Assembly: GCF_024347495.1 (NCBI RefSeq) | Contig: NZ_AP025491.1 | Coordinates: forward strand, 434,001-498,000 | Direction: 5' to 3' | DNA length: 64,000 nucleotides | DNA from: Vibrio gallaecicus | GTDB taxonomy: Bacteria > Pseudomonadota > Gammaproteobacteria > Enterobacterales > Vibrionaceae | Part shown: piece after piece, positions 33,484-41,261 of the stretch | Position numbering within the stretch: the first letter of the stretch is position 1 | Layout of the letters: every line of letters starts with the position of its first letter | Notes under the pieces: generated by a model | Told to the model about the DNA's origin: nothing | What the model saw: only the letters and a program-made list of their open reading frames with translations | Databases searched by the model: none | Position numbers and translations under genes: made by a program

Positions 33484-33960
33484 ATGAAAAAACAGTTATT
33501 ACTCGGGTTACTTTCCATATGTACTTTTAATGCCGTCGCCGGTTTGGAGTTAGCGAATACTTATCAAGATTGGGAACATTATGAATCGAAGAGTTTCGAT
33601 ACGGGCGAAGCGGTGATTCTTGGGGTCTCTAGTGTTAAGAGTGATGGTAATACGGAAACTGTCGCATTGCGATGTACAACAGAGGGCGTGAACCTACTGT
33701 TTTTTAATGGTTTACCAAGGCAAGAGCTGGGTTATTCTGCAAGCGCATCATTTAAGAATGCTGAAACGTTCACAATGGATGTTTGGATCAAAGGTAAAAC
33801 ACATTGGGCAACGGTACCATTAGACTTACTGGAGTCGTTTTATAGCGCAGAATTCTTGAAGGTGGAACTGCAAGGTGATGGGGAAGAAGTTGAGCAGATC
33901 GCTGTCTCGTTACGAGGCTTTAAAACGATGTATCAGACATTACTGCCAAGCTGCAAATAG
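33484..33960 (+). CDS. hypothetical exported protein, last gene of the Fus-like operon
   Basis: A 158-residue protein with a clean signal peptide (MKKQLLLGLLSICTFNAVAG, cleavage about residue 19). The mature part is mostly beta, with two Cys (in VALRCTTEG and at the C-terminus PSCK) that could form a disulfide. The layout (TMDVWIKGKTHWATVPLDLL) is reminiscent of small periplasmic beta-sandwich proteins such as the VasI type, but this is not firm. It follows the protease with a hairpin between and ends at a strong terminator, so it is probably part of the same import system. Confidence 0.65.
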   Translation: MKKQLLLGLLSICTFNAVAGLELANTYQDWEHYESKSFDTGEAVILGVSSVKSDGNTETVALRCTTEGVNLLFFNGLPRQELGYSASASFKNAETFTMDVWIKGKTHWATVPLDLLESFYSAEFLKVELQGDGEEVEQIAVSLRGFKTMYQTLLPSCK

Positions 33961-33980
33961 TTTAACGTTTTAGATGATTT

Positions 33981-34009
33981 AGCATATCAAGCGCTTGATA
34001 TGCTTTTTT
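33981..34009 (+). terminator. rho-independent terminator of the receptor operon
   Basis: AGCATATCAAGC followed by its exact complement GCTTGATATGCT (24-base perfect palindrome), then a run of six T. It sits 21 bases after the stop of the 158-residue gene. Confidence 0.9.
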
Positions 34010-34077
34010 AATCAATTTTCATTATACCTTTGCTCAAATATCACGTTTTTAGATTTTGTTTATCTACTTGTAACTTC

Positions 34078-34956
34078 TTATATTTTAGCTGCATTTCTTA
34101 TTGAAAGGGCTTGTGGGTTCTTCTGTTTTGCTGGGTAGCGCAGTGCGTGTCTTATTACCCATTTGACTTCATCGGAGGCTCCTTGTTCGAGCCAACTCTC
34201 GCATAATGTGAAGATGATCTTTGGATGATCTTTTGCAATATCCCCAAGATGATTCGCGACACTTCTTCTCACAAATAGTGATTCGTCATCTTTCAATGCT
34301 TCAATAAATGGAAGCGTTGGTTGGGGGTTAATGACGAAAGATTGGATTCTCTTTCCCCATGGTAATTTGGGTCTGGTGCCTTCCGTACATAGTCGCCTTA
34401 TATTTGGGCAGTTATCATTTAGTCTTTTTTCGAGGTGCGCTAACGTTCGATCTTGCTGTTCAATGAGGAAGCGGCGAATGGCGAATTCAGCTGTAAAACG
34501 TTTAGTGAGCTTAAACATCGCATTCATCGAGACATCAAAAGGATCTTCCCCACCATTATTTTCTTTATCAAGTCCGTACTCTGAAATGAAAAAGCTATGA
34601 GGCAGATAAAAGAAACCAGAGAGACCAAACTCTTCGGTAAACGCTTCTTCCGGGGTGAGTGAGTTCATTATAATAGTTATAGCTTGGGTGTAATTCTGAG
34701 GAAGATTCGATTTCAAAGCCACGGCAACATGCTTTCCTCTTTCCATCAATGAAAGTGCTTCTAAACCTGATTTAGCCTGAGTACAAAAGGCATCAACATT
34801 AAACTGGCGATAGACGTAAACAATATTGAGAGCTAAACACTCAATAGCTGGATCATTAATTAACAGCTTTAGTGGCACACCTTTGGTAATGGCTTTTGGC
34901 GCGTCGGGAATGATGGGTGATCGGATCATGTGGGGTAAACCTTTGAGAGTTATCAT
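34078..34956 (-). CDS. DNA alkylation repair protein, AlkC-like HEAT-repeat family
   Basis: A 292-residue all-helical protein of the AlkC/AlkD superfamily. The segment RPKLPWGKRIQSFVINP is the typical AlkC-like junction, and the following SLFVRRSVANHLGDIAKDHP is an alkylation-repair HEAT repeat. These proteins are DNA glycosylases that excise 3-methyl purines without base flipping. The gene is monocistronic and carries no visible Ada or LexA site. Starts at 34956 or nine codons later (MIRSP) are both possible. Confidence 0.8.
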   Translation of the reverse strand: MITLKGLPHMIRSPIIPDAPKAITKGVPLKLLINDPAIECLALNIVYVYRQFNVDAFCTQAKSGLEALSLMERGKHVAVALKSNLPQNYTQAITIIMNSLTPEEAFTEEFGLSGFFYLPHSFFISEYGLDKENNGGEDPFDVSMNAMFKLTKRFTAEFAIRRFLIEQQDRTLAHLEKRLNDNCPNIRRLCTEGTRPKLPWGKRIQSFVINPQPTLPFIEALKDDESLFVRRSVANHLGDIAKDHPKIIFTLCESWLEQGASDEVKWVIRHALRYPAKQKNPQALSIRNAAKI

Positions 34957-35026
34957 CTAATGAAAGGCAGCGTCTATTGGCTACCTTTATTCCTTTTATC
35001 TAGAATTTTAGTATTAATGATTGCCC

Positions 35027-35344
35027 TTATTTGTAGGTCACTAAAGAAGCGTAAGTTTCCATTTCTTCTTCAGGGTTATAGTCAGATAGATCCATTATTG
35101 AGAAAAACTTTGCTGCCGCTTCGCAGCTTTGTTCTTTTTCTATGACATCTTCCATGTCTTCTTGGCTACGAAACTTCACTATATCTAAATAAGTTCCATC
35201 TCCTTTCCTAACAAGCTCACGGCGCAATATCCCTGTGTGATTAGCGACAAAATCCTTTTGGAAATTGGCAGATGCATTTAATAAGTCGGTTTCTGTGAAT
35301 CCTTGCGCGAGTGTTATAGGTGCAAAAATAGTAATAGCTGACAT
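35027..35344 (-). CDS. hypothetical small dimeric alpha/beta-barrel-like protein
   Basis: A 105-residue cytoplasmic protein. Its pattern of strand (AITIFAPITLA), helix, strand (RRELVRKGDGTYLDIVKF) and helix (EDMEDVIEKEQ) fits the antibiotic-biosynthesis-monooxygenase / dimeric ferredoxin-like fold, but catalytic identity is unknown. It is divergent from the WYL regulator across a 74-base gap that contains a perfect palindrome, so it is probably the regulator's target. Confidence 0.65.
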   Translation of the reverse strand: MSAITIFAPITLAQGFTETDLLNASANFQKDFVANHTGILRRELVRKGDGTYLDIVKFRSQEDMEDVIEKEQSCEAAAKFFSIMDLSDYNPEEEMETYASLVTYK

Positions 35345-35389
35345 AGTATTTCCTTGTCTAGTGTGGTTGTTGTATTCAGTGTATTTATA

Positions 35390-35412
35390 AATATGACAAT
35401 TTCTGTCATATT
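35390..35412. promoter_or_regulatory. palindromic operator between WYL regulator and its divergent neighbour
   Basis: AATATGACA and TGTCATATT are perfect 9-bp arms around ATTTC. The site lies six bases upstream of the WYL regulator ATG and within the promoter region of the divergent 105-residue gene, so the regulator probably binds here to control both. Confidence 0.65.
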
Positions 35413-35418
35413 AAATGA

Positions 35419-36147
35419 ATGACTAATACTAATACTCGAATTAAGCGACTAGAAAAGCTGGCAGCCGATCTCAAACAAGATCATCTTTGTACTCAGAAAG
35501 AACTGGCTATTCTCCACGGCGTGAGTGAACGTACAATTGCGAGAGACATCCAGCTGTTAAGAGATCAAGGAGTTCCTATTGATGCTGATCGCGGGCGAGG
35601 AGGAGGAGTACGGGTAGACCGAAATTGGGGCGTTGGTCGGTTGAATCTTAGTTATATTGAAGCTGTTGAATTGATGATAAGTATGGCGATAGCCGAACAA
35701 ATGGGGTCACCGCTTTTCTTGACAAATCTTGCGGCGATTAAGAGGCAGCTAGAAGCATCTTTATCACCTGATAAACGTCGAAAAGTGAGTGGGTTAAAAT
35801 CAAGAATACTGATTGGGGAGACGGCATCAACCGACGTACAGGGCGGTTTTACAATGACTGATTTAACCGTGCAGCAACAGCTGCAGCAGGGCTTCCTTGA
35901 GAGAACTTCTTTACGTATAAACTACCGATCAGAGAATGGTGATGTTACTCAGCGGGAGATCGAGCCTCATTACTTATTGCTCAACTACCCAATTTGGTAT
36001 GTCTTGGCTTATGATCACTTGAGAGATGCGCCTCGCACCTTTCGCTGTGATCGCATTTTATCTACAACGTCGACAACCAACCAATTTAAATTACTCGATA
36101 AGACATATTTTCAGCAGATCTTGGAGTGGCACAAATCCGCTAAGTAG
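35419..36147 (+). CDS. HTH-WYL transcriptional regulator (YafY/DeoR-like)
   Basis: A 242-residue regulator. The N-terminal helix-turn-helix is at about 5-60 (CTQKELAILHGVSERTIARDI) and the WYL ligand-sensing domain at about 140-235 (LRINYRSENGD, EPHYLLLNYPIWYVLAYD; here the WYL signature reads IWYVLAY). No Shine-Dalgarno sequence is visible before the ATG, and the palindromic operator sits only six bases upstream, so the message may be leaderless. The ligand is unknown. The divergent 105-residue gene is the likely target. Confidence 0.85.
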   Translation: MTNTNTRIKRLEKLAADLKQDHLCTQKELAILHGVSERTIARDIQLLRDQGVPIDADRGRGGGVRVDRNWGVGRLNLSYIEAVELMISMAIAEQMGSPLFLTNLAAIKRQLEASLSPDKRRKVSGLKSRILIGETASTDVQGGFTMTDLTVQQQLQQGFLERTSLRINYRSENGDVTQREIEPHYLLLNYPIWYVLAYDHLRDAPRTFRCDRILSTTSTTNQFKLLDKTYFQQILEWHKSAK

Positions 36148-36301
36148 CTTGGCGGGATTTGGTGGAAATAGTTTGGTGGAAGTAGCTTGGTTGTTGAGTG
36201 AGCATTAATAAGGTTCACCTGATATGAACCTTATTAATGAGTAAATTACGGCTTTAGAGTTTTGATAGGAGTGAAAGCTTTGCGGCTTGTTCACCTATAT
36301 T

Positions 36302-36835
36302 CTAATTTCCTAAAAAGACTGCCCCATAAACCAATCCACTTGAAATAACCCATGTAGGGTGAATCTTGAGCTTTTCTAATGTCACCGCGGCGAAAACGAA
36401 CAATAAAACAAAATGGGTAATTCCGGCACCAACCCCTGATACCACTAACTTATAAGACAAGATAGCCATAAGCGCAGCAATCACCGGTAAAACCCATGCA
36501 CTCAATGCTTTTACTTTTGGCGCATTTCTGTATTTATAGAGAATACTCATAGCGATAATCATAATTAAGATAGTTGGCGCTGCTGTAGCAAACACGGCTA
36601 TGAAAGCCCCAAAAATGCCACCCACTTCGTAACCAATGTAGCCTGCCATCTTAGTGGCAATTGGGCTTGGTAAGGCATTTCCTAATGCTAGAACTTCTGC
36701 AAACCTTGTTGCATCCATCCAACCATATTGGCCAACCACCTGTGCTTCAATTAGAGGAATAATGGCAGGACCACCGCCATAACCCACAATGTTAGGTATA
36801 AAGAAAGCGAGGAAAATATCAATATAGAGCTGCAT
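36302..36835 (-). CDS. chromate transporter, short CHR half (second)
   Basis: A 177-residue membrane protein of the CHR family. It contains GYGGGPAIIPLIEAQ (about 18-32) and LALGNALPSPIATKMAGYIGYEVGG (split as LALGNALPSPIATK / MAGYIGYEVGG), the N-terminal CHR landmarks, and four to six transmembrane helices. Short CHR proteins work as pairs in opposite membrane orientation. This gene starts two bases after its partner's stop. The physiological substrate is inferred from the family only; a GntR regulator next door suggests a metabolite-controlled rather than chromate-controlled role. Confidence 0.85.
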   Translation of the reverse strand: MQLYIDIFLAFFIPNIVGYGGGPAIIPLIEAQVVGQYGWMDATRFAEVLALGNALPSPIATKMAGYIGYEVGGIFGAFIAVFATAAPTILIMIIAMSILYKYRNAPKVKALSAWVLPVIAALMAILSYKLVVSGVGAGITHFVLLFVFAAVTLEKLKIHPTWVISSGLVYGAVFLGN

Positions 36836-36837
36836 AT

Positions 36838-37407
36838 TTATCCTTCCTTTTCATTGGTTTTAAGTTCGATTTTTTTCTCTGGTTTTACTAATACACCGGC
36901 GAGCACAGCCGCAACAATTAGTCCAGGGTGGACATTAAATACAAGTATAAGTACCAAAGAGGCTATGGATAGTAATCCGGTCGCTACGGCTCCTACCGCC
37001 TTATGTCCCTTCAAGAAAAAGTCATAACATAACTTTGCCATCATCCAAGTCACAATCGGAACTACGCCCATCGCCATGCCAGCTACCCATGGGGTATCGC
37101 GATATTCGTTAACTAAGCCAAGCCCTGCGATCATGACAATGATCAAAGGAATGATGGTAGCAACCACAGCATTTATACATCCGGTAATGCCTCCTACTTT
37201 ATAGCCGATGTATCCCGCCATTTTGGTCGCAATAGGACCTGGTAGAGTGTTGCCAATCGCCAGTACATTGCTGAATTCATCATCGGGCATCCATTGGTAG
37301 TTTTCGACGACTTCCTTATGAACCAATGGAATCATGGTTGGTCCGCCGCCAAATCCAAAAATACCGATACGGAAGAAGGCATTGAATAAGTCTCTTTGTG
37401 TTTTCAT
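36838..37407 (-). CDS. chromate transporter, short CHR half (first)
   Basis: About 189 residues, paralogous to the downstream half: GFGGGPTMIPLVHKE and LAIGNTLPGPIATKMAGYIG occur at matching positions. The ATG at 37407 has GGGAAG five bases upstream; a TTG four codons earlier overlaps that site and is not used here. Together the two genes encode a two-subunit CHR transporter. It is divergent from a GntR/FCD regulator, with a 24-bp perfect palindrome in the gap. Confidence 0.85.
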   Translation of the reverse strand: MKTQRDLFNAFFRIGIFGFGGGPTMIPLVHKEVVENYQWMPDDEFSNVLAIGNTLPGPIATKMAGYIGYKVGGITGCINAVVATIIPLIIVMIAGLGLVNEYRDTPWVAGMAMGVVPIVTWMMAKLCYDFFLKGHKAVGAVATGLLSIASLVLILVFNVHPGLIVAAVLAGVLVKPEKKIELKTNEKEG

Positions 37408-37522
37408 GATTCTTCCCAATAAGCGGTAATGGATCTTACATGGTGAGTCTCGTGGTTACTGGTTACCGACGATAAAAATTTTTCCATGGTCATTCATGTC
37501 ATCCTTGCGATTATGTGTCTCA

Positions 37523-37546
37523 TTTAAAATAATCGATTATTTTAAA
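37523..37546. promoter_or_regulatory. 24-bp perfect palindrome, candidate GntR operator
   Basis: TTTAAAATAATC and its exact complement GATTATTTTAAA abut with no spacer. The site sits about 115 bases upstream of the chr genes and 65 bases upstream of the GntR gene. A palindrome this long by chance is unlikely even in AT-rich DNA, so it is a strong candidate for the shared operator. Confidence 0.75.
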
Positions 37547-37610
37547 ATTATTCAACAAATTAATCATATGAGTTAAAATAGTCAACAGTAGTGATTAAGG
37601 GAATGAAATA

Positions 37611-38270
37611 ATGTCTCAGACCAAAAGTTCGATAATTTATAAGAAAATAAAACAAGACCTTACAGATGGTGTATATCCTGCTGGTGAAAATCTGAAAATT
37701 TCCCATTTAAAAGAGGTTTATAATGTTAGCTTGACGCCTTTAAGAGAAGCCTTGAGCCAGCTAGCAGCACAAGGGATGCTTGATCAAGAAAATAATAAAG
37801 GCTTTTCAATTCCCAACCTAAGTTATTCAGACATTCTTGATATCAAGCACACTCGTATCCTTGTTGAGACAGAGGCTCTTTGTTTATCACTTAAAAATGG
37901 TGACATGGACTGGGAAGCAAGCTTAGTCGCTGCACATCACAAGTTATCTCGGTTGAGCTTGTCATTGAAAGATCTTGAAGCGTGGAGCGAGGCTCATGAA
38001 GAGTTTCACGCAATTTTACTGTCGGGAAGTCAGTCGAACTACTTAATTGATTTTTCGATACGACTGAACCTAGCATTGGATAAATATCGACGTATTGCAG
38101 AGCCTGATCAAAATATCCGAGAGAAATTAGATGCTCAACACGATGAGCTATTACAACTGGCTTTAAACCGAAATATCGATAAAGCCGTTGAAGTATTGAC
38201 TTCTCATATCACTTTATCGTGCCAATCGGCGATTGATTTATTGGTCTCTCAAGAACCTATACACATTTAA
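37611..38270 (+). CDS. GntR family regulator, FCD type
   Basis: A 219-residue regulator. The winged helix is at about 5-70 (KKIKQDLTDGVYPAGENLKI and VSLTPLREALSQLAAQGML), and the FCD ligand domain at about 80-210 with His and Asp residues (AHEEFHAILLSGS, HDELLQLALNRN) that usually bind a metal and a small organic acid. It is divergent from the chromate-type transporter pair and so probably represses it. Its 3' end overlaps the convergent umuC stop by 14 bases. Confidence 0.87.
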   Translation: MSQTKSSIIYKKIKQDLTDGVYPAGENLKISHLKEVYNVSLTPLREALSQLAAQGMLDQENNKGFSIPNLSYSDILDIKHTRILVETEALCLSLKNGDMDWEASLVAAHHKLSRLSLSLKDLEAWSEAHEEFHAILLSGSQSNYLIDFSIRLNLALDKYRRIAEPDQNIREKLDAQHDELLQLALNRNIDKAVEVLTSHITLSCQSAIDLLVSQEPIHI

Positions 38271-39516
38271 TGGTTGGTAGGTCTCGCCACTTGGTGGTGT
38301 ATTGCGGCGTTAACATTTCACGTCGCATCCCCCATTTATGCTCAATACCTTGGGCACCTAAAAAAAGTGTGTTGCTGCCATATTTTTTATTGAGCCCATC
38401 AAATACCGCCATAAGTTCATTATTATTTGGGTTTTCATTGAATAAATCTTTTTGTTCATGGCGACCATCAACTAGGTCAATCAACCCAACTCCAATTCTG
38501 TAGTATCGAACTCCTTCCTTGAATAACTCTAACGCTAATGTATTCGCTGCTTGAGTGATTTGAGTGACGTCTGCGGTTGCGTACGGAAAGCGGTGGATAG
38601 CTCTAAAACTGGCTGGTTGATTATCAAAAGGGGAGCTGGCAGCAAAGCAAAACATGACTTTGCATAGAGAGCCTTGAGCTCGCACTTTTTGAGAGGCGAT
38701 ACCTGCGTGTTTGCTTAATGCTTGCTGTAAGGAAGTGAGATCAAGAATACGCTCTCCAACACTTCGAGTGGAATACACTTGTTTCTTATCTGCGCGAGCA
38801 GTATCCCAACCTTTACATGCTTGCCCATTGAGTTCTCGAACGGTCCTTTCGATTTCAATATTGAAATTTTTTCGGATAAGACCGATAGGCACTTGGGTTA
38901 AATCAAAAGCTGAGTTAATACCCATCACCTTCATTTTCTTAGAAAGCTTACGCCCAATTCCCCATACTTCACCAACCTCAACTTTTGCCAGTACGGCTTG
39001 ACGGTCTCGGTCATTATCGAGAACGCAGACACCGTTGAATCCCTGGATCTTTTTCGCAGCATGATTGGCAACTTTCGCTAAAGTAAGTGTGGGCCCGACC
39101 CCAACGCAAACAGGTAAGCGACACTCTTTCCAGACAGCTCGTCTAATCAGCATACCTTGCTCTCGTAAACAGGGAATGGCGGGGAAGCTATGAACGAAAG
39201 AAAGGAAAGACTCGTCAATGCTATAGATATGTTGTTCAGGCGCAAAGCGTCCTATCACCTCCATCATTTTGGCGGATAAATCTGAATACAATTCATAGTT
39301 AGAAGATAGGGTTATGACGTTTTTTTCTTCGCATAAAGCTTTGACTTTAAAATATGGTTGGAATTTTGGAATGCCTGCTTCTTTAGCTTGTCTGTTTGCC
39401 GCTACGACGCAGCCATCATTATTAGATAGCACGACAATTGGTTTACCTCGCCAATCAGGGCGGAAAACTTGCTCTGCACTGCAATAAAAAGAATTAGCAT
39501 CAACAAGAGCAAACAT
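38257..39516 (-). CDS. umuC: DNA polymerase V catalytic subunit
   Basis: A 419-residue Y-family polymerase for error-prone translesion synthesis. Catalytic residues are visible: Asp6 in FALVDANSFY and Asp101-Glu102 in YSIDESFLSF. The little finger follows about residue 230, and the C-terminal DUF4113 segment (GAQGIEHKWGMRREMLTP) is complete. The ATG shares its first base with the last base of the umuD stop codon, so the pair is translationally coupled. LexA-controlled via the box upstream of umuD. Confidence 0.95.
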   Translation of the reverse strand: MFALVDANSFYCSAEQVFRPDWRGKPIVVLSNNDGCVVAANRQAKEAGIPKFQPYFKVKALCEEKNVITLSSNYELYSDLSAKMMEVIGRFAPEQHIYSIDESFLSFVHSFPAIPCLREQGMLIRRAVWKECRLPVCVGVGPTLTLAKVANHAAKKIQGFNGVCVLDNDRDRQAVLAKVEVGEVWGIGRKLSKKMKVMGINSAFDLTQVPIGLIRKNFNIEIERTVRELNGQACKGWDTARADKKQVYSTRSVGERILDLTSLQQALSKHAGIASQKVRAQGSLCKVMFCFAASSPFDNQPASFRAIHRFPYATADVTQITQAANTLALELFKEGVRYYRIGVGLIDLVDGRHEQKDLFNENPNNNELMAVFDGLNKKYGSNTLFLGAQGIEHKWGMRREMLTPQYTTKWRDLPTIKCV

Positions 39517-39923
39517 TAACTTTCACTCAGAAGGTGGCTAGGACGATGGCAGCGGATAGAACGTATTACCACGCCTTCAACCGTAAAATTATCAAAGTCG
39601 TTAATGACAACAGGTAAGACTTTGTCATTCGCTGACATGAGTAAACGGCGGCGAATGTCTAACTGCTTACACACGAACTCTCCGTTGAAGTTCGCCACAA
39701 TAATATCGTTATGCGTAGCTGTGACATATCTATCTACGATGAGTAAATCACCATCAAATATGCCTACACCCTCCATGGAATCGCCACAGGCTTTACCAAT
39801 AAAAGTGGAACTAGGATGTTCAACAAGCAATTGATCTAAGTTGCAGGGTAACTGTGCGTATTCGGCGGCAGGGCTTTCAAAGCCAGTGATACCAGCGCTC
39901 GCAGAAATAGGGATAATATTCAT
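39516..39923 (-). CDS. umuD: DNA polymerase V regulatory subunit, LexA-like autoprotease
   Basis: A 135-residue UmuD. The catalytic dyad is Ser49 (ACGDSMEG) and Lys86 (EFVCKQLD); the self-cleavage bond is Ala10-Gly11 (SASAGITGFESPA). The N-terminal arm before the site is short compared with E. coli UmuD (24 residues). RecA filaments stimulate cleavage to give UmuD', which joins UmuC. A perfect LexA box lies 11 bases upstream of the start. Confidence 0.95.
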   Translation of the reverse strand: MNIIPISASAGITGFESPAAEYAQLPCNLDQLLVEHPSSTFIGKACGDSMEGVGIFDGDLLIVDRYVTATHNDIIVANFNGEFVCKQLDIRRRLLMSANDKVLPVVINDFDNFTVEGVVIRSIRCHRPSHLLSES

Positions 39924-39934
39924 AAGTACAACTA

Positions 39935-39950
39935 CTGTTTATTTATACAG
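39935..39950 (-). promoter_or_regulatory. LexA (SOS) box upstream of umuDC
   Basis: CTGT-N8-ACAG with an AT-rich centre (TTATTTAT), identical to the enterobacterial/vibrio LexA consensus ends. It is placed 11 bases upstream of the umuD ATG. Confidence 0.92.
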
Positions 39951-40082
39951 TTTAATTTTGAGCGTAAATTAGAATAAATACAAGTGAATCTCTCTTATCG
40001 AGGTGAGTTATTGAGAATAACGTTCCCCAAACCTTCTATCACCATCAAGAAATCGAATATCATCGTTGTTAAGATTTAAATT

Positions 40083-40100
40083 GTTATGTTATAACGTAAC
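40083..40100 (+). promoter_or_regulatory. Zur-box-like palindrome upstream of zur
   Basis: GTTATGTTATAACGTAAC is an 18-bp near-perfect palindrome (one mismatched pair) containing the TGTTATAAC core typical of gammaproteobacterial Zur sites. It lies 43 bases before the zur start, so autoregulation of the zur-gamma-CA-CobW locus is likely. Confidence 0.7.
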
Positions 40101-40143
40101 CGTGATGGGACGTGACAAAGTGAATTCGAGAAAAGTGAGTTGA

Positions 40144-40596
40144 ATGAGCACAATTAACACGATTATTAATCATGTAGAGAAAAGCTGTAAGACTCGCGGT
40201 AAGCAGCTCACATCGAAACGTAAGTTAGTGCTACGGGCTTTGGTGCATGCTAATAAGGCTTTATCTGCCTATGAGCTGGTGGATTATTGCAACGAACATT
40301 TTTCTCAGAGTATTCAAGCAATGTCCGTTTATCGCATATTAGATTTTCTAGAGGGTGAACACTTCGCCCATAAGCTTAAAGTGTCTAATAAATACATTGT
40401 CTGTTCTCATATTCTTTGCGATCACGCACACGGTGTTCCTCAATTTTTTATCTGCTCTAAGTGCAACAAAATCAGTGAGCAAATAATCGATCCTACAATG
40501 ATTTCCGGGCTTAGATCTCATGCAGAACAAGAAGGTTTCACAATCATTAGTCCACAACTTGAAATTAATTGTATTTGTGATGAATGCGCCAAATAG
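40144..40596 (+). CDS. zur: zinc uptake regulator Zur (Fur family)
   Basis: A 150-residue Fur-family repressor. It has a winged helix in the N-terminal half (ALSAYELVDYCNEH, MSVYRILDFLEGEHFAHKL) and a C-terminal metal domain with CSHILCDHAHG, FFICSKCNK and CICDECAK. The two CxxC pairs are the structural zinc site, and the HAH segment belongs to the sensory site. Zur type rather than Fur is chosen for the N-terminal sequence and for the zinc-related neighbours. With zinc it represses uptake and zinc-sparing genes. A 6-bp repeat separates it from the gamma-carbonic-anhydrase gene. Confidence 0.88.
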   Translation: MSTINTIINHVEKSCKTRGKQLTSKRKLVLRALVHANKALSAYELVDYCNEHFSQSIQAMSVYRILDFLEGEHFAHKLKVSNKYIVCSHILCDHAHGVPQFFICSKCNKISEQIIDPTMISGLRSHAEQEGFTIISPQLEINCICDECAK

Positions 40597-40610
40597 CTCT
40601 TAAGCTAATC

Positions 40611-40642
40611 CCTAAACCTAAACCTAAACCTAAACCTAAACC
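40611..40642 (+). repeat. 6-bp tandem repeat (CCTAAA), 5 copies
   Basis: Five perfect CCTAAA units and a two-base remnant, 14 bases after the zur stop and 59 bases before the gamma-carbonic-anhydrase start. The unit resembles a eukaryotic telomere repeat, which is probably coincidence. Confidence 0.92.
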
Positions 40643-40700
40643 CTGCCAGTCGAACAAACTTTAAATGTGTCTTGCTAGACATGAATAATGAGAAATAAAT

Positions 40701-41261
40701 ATGTTAAGAAGAAACCCTAGTGGGCATATGCCTGAGGTGTCAGAAGCGGCGTTTGTTGATCCAACAGCCATCGTTTGTGGCAAGGTAATTATTGAAGATA
40801 ACGTTTTTATTGGTCCTTATGCCGTTATTCGTGCGGATGAAGTGAATGAACAAGGCGACATGGAAGCTATCGTGATTAAACGTGGAACCAATATTCAAGA
40901 TGGTGTGGTTATTCACTCTAAAGCCGGAGCTGCCGTCACTATTGGTGAGCGTTCATCTATTGCTCATCGCTCTATCATCCATGGTCCATGTGAAGTCAGC
41001 GATGACGTATTCATTGGCTTCAATTCAGTTGTGTTTAATGCCTTGATTGGAATGGGATGCGTGATTCGTCATAACTGTGTGGTGGATGGCTTAGACTTAC
41101 CAGAGAACTTTCACGTTCCCCCTATGACGAATATAGGGGCTGGTTTTGATTTGAATAATATTTCAAAAGTACCACCGGAATACTCTGCGTTTTCAGAGTC
41201 AGTGGTGTCAGCAAACCATACGCTTGTTCAAGGTTATAGGAGGATCACCAATGAGCTTTGA
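40701..41261 (+). CDS. gamma-class carbonic-anhydrase-like hexapeptide-repeat protein
   Basis: A 186-residue left-handed beta-helix protein. Hexapeptide repeats run from about residue 20 to 145. The three zinc-ligand His positions of gamma carbonic anhydrases are present: VVIHSKAG and the AHRSIIHG pair spaced five apart. A role as zinc-enzyme, perhaps a zinc-sparing alternative using another metal, fits its place between zur and a CobW GTPase. It overlaps the CobW start by 11 bases. Confidence 0.85.
   Translation: MLRRNPSGHMPEVSEAAFVDPTAIVCGKVIIEDNVFIGPYAVIRADEVNEQGDMEAIVIKRGTNIQDGVVIHSKAGAAVTIGERSSIAHRSIIHGPCEVSDDVFIGFNSVVFNALIGMGCVIRHNCVVDGLDLPENFHVPPMTNIGAGFDLNNISKVPPEYSAFSESVVSANHTLVQGYRRITNEL

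Noticed and set aside
40611..40642. Telomere-like CCTAAA repeat as a replication or linear-end element
   Set aside because: Only five copies, internal and intergenic; five other arrays with unrelated units show the same behaviour.
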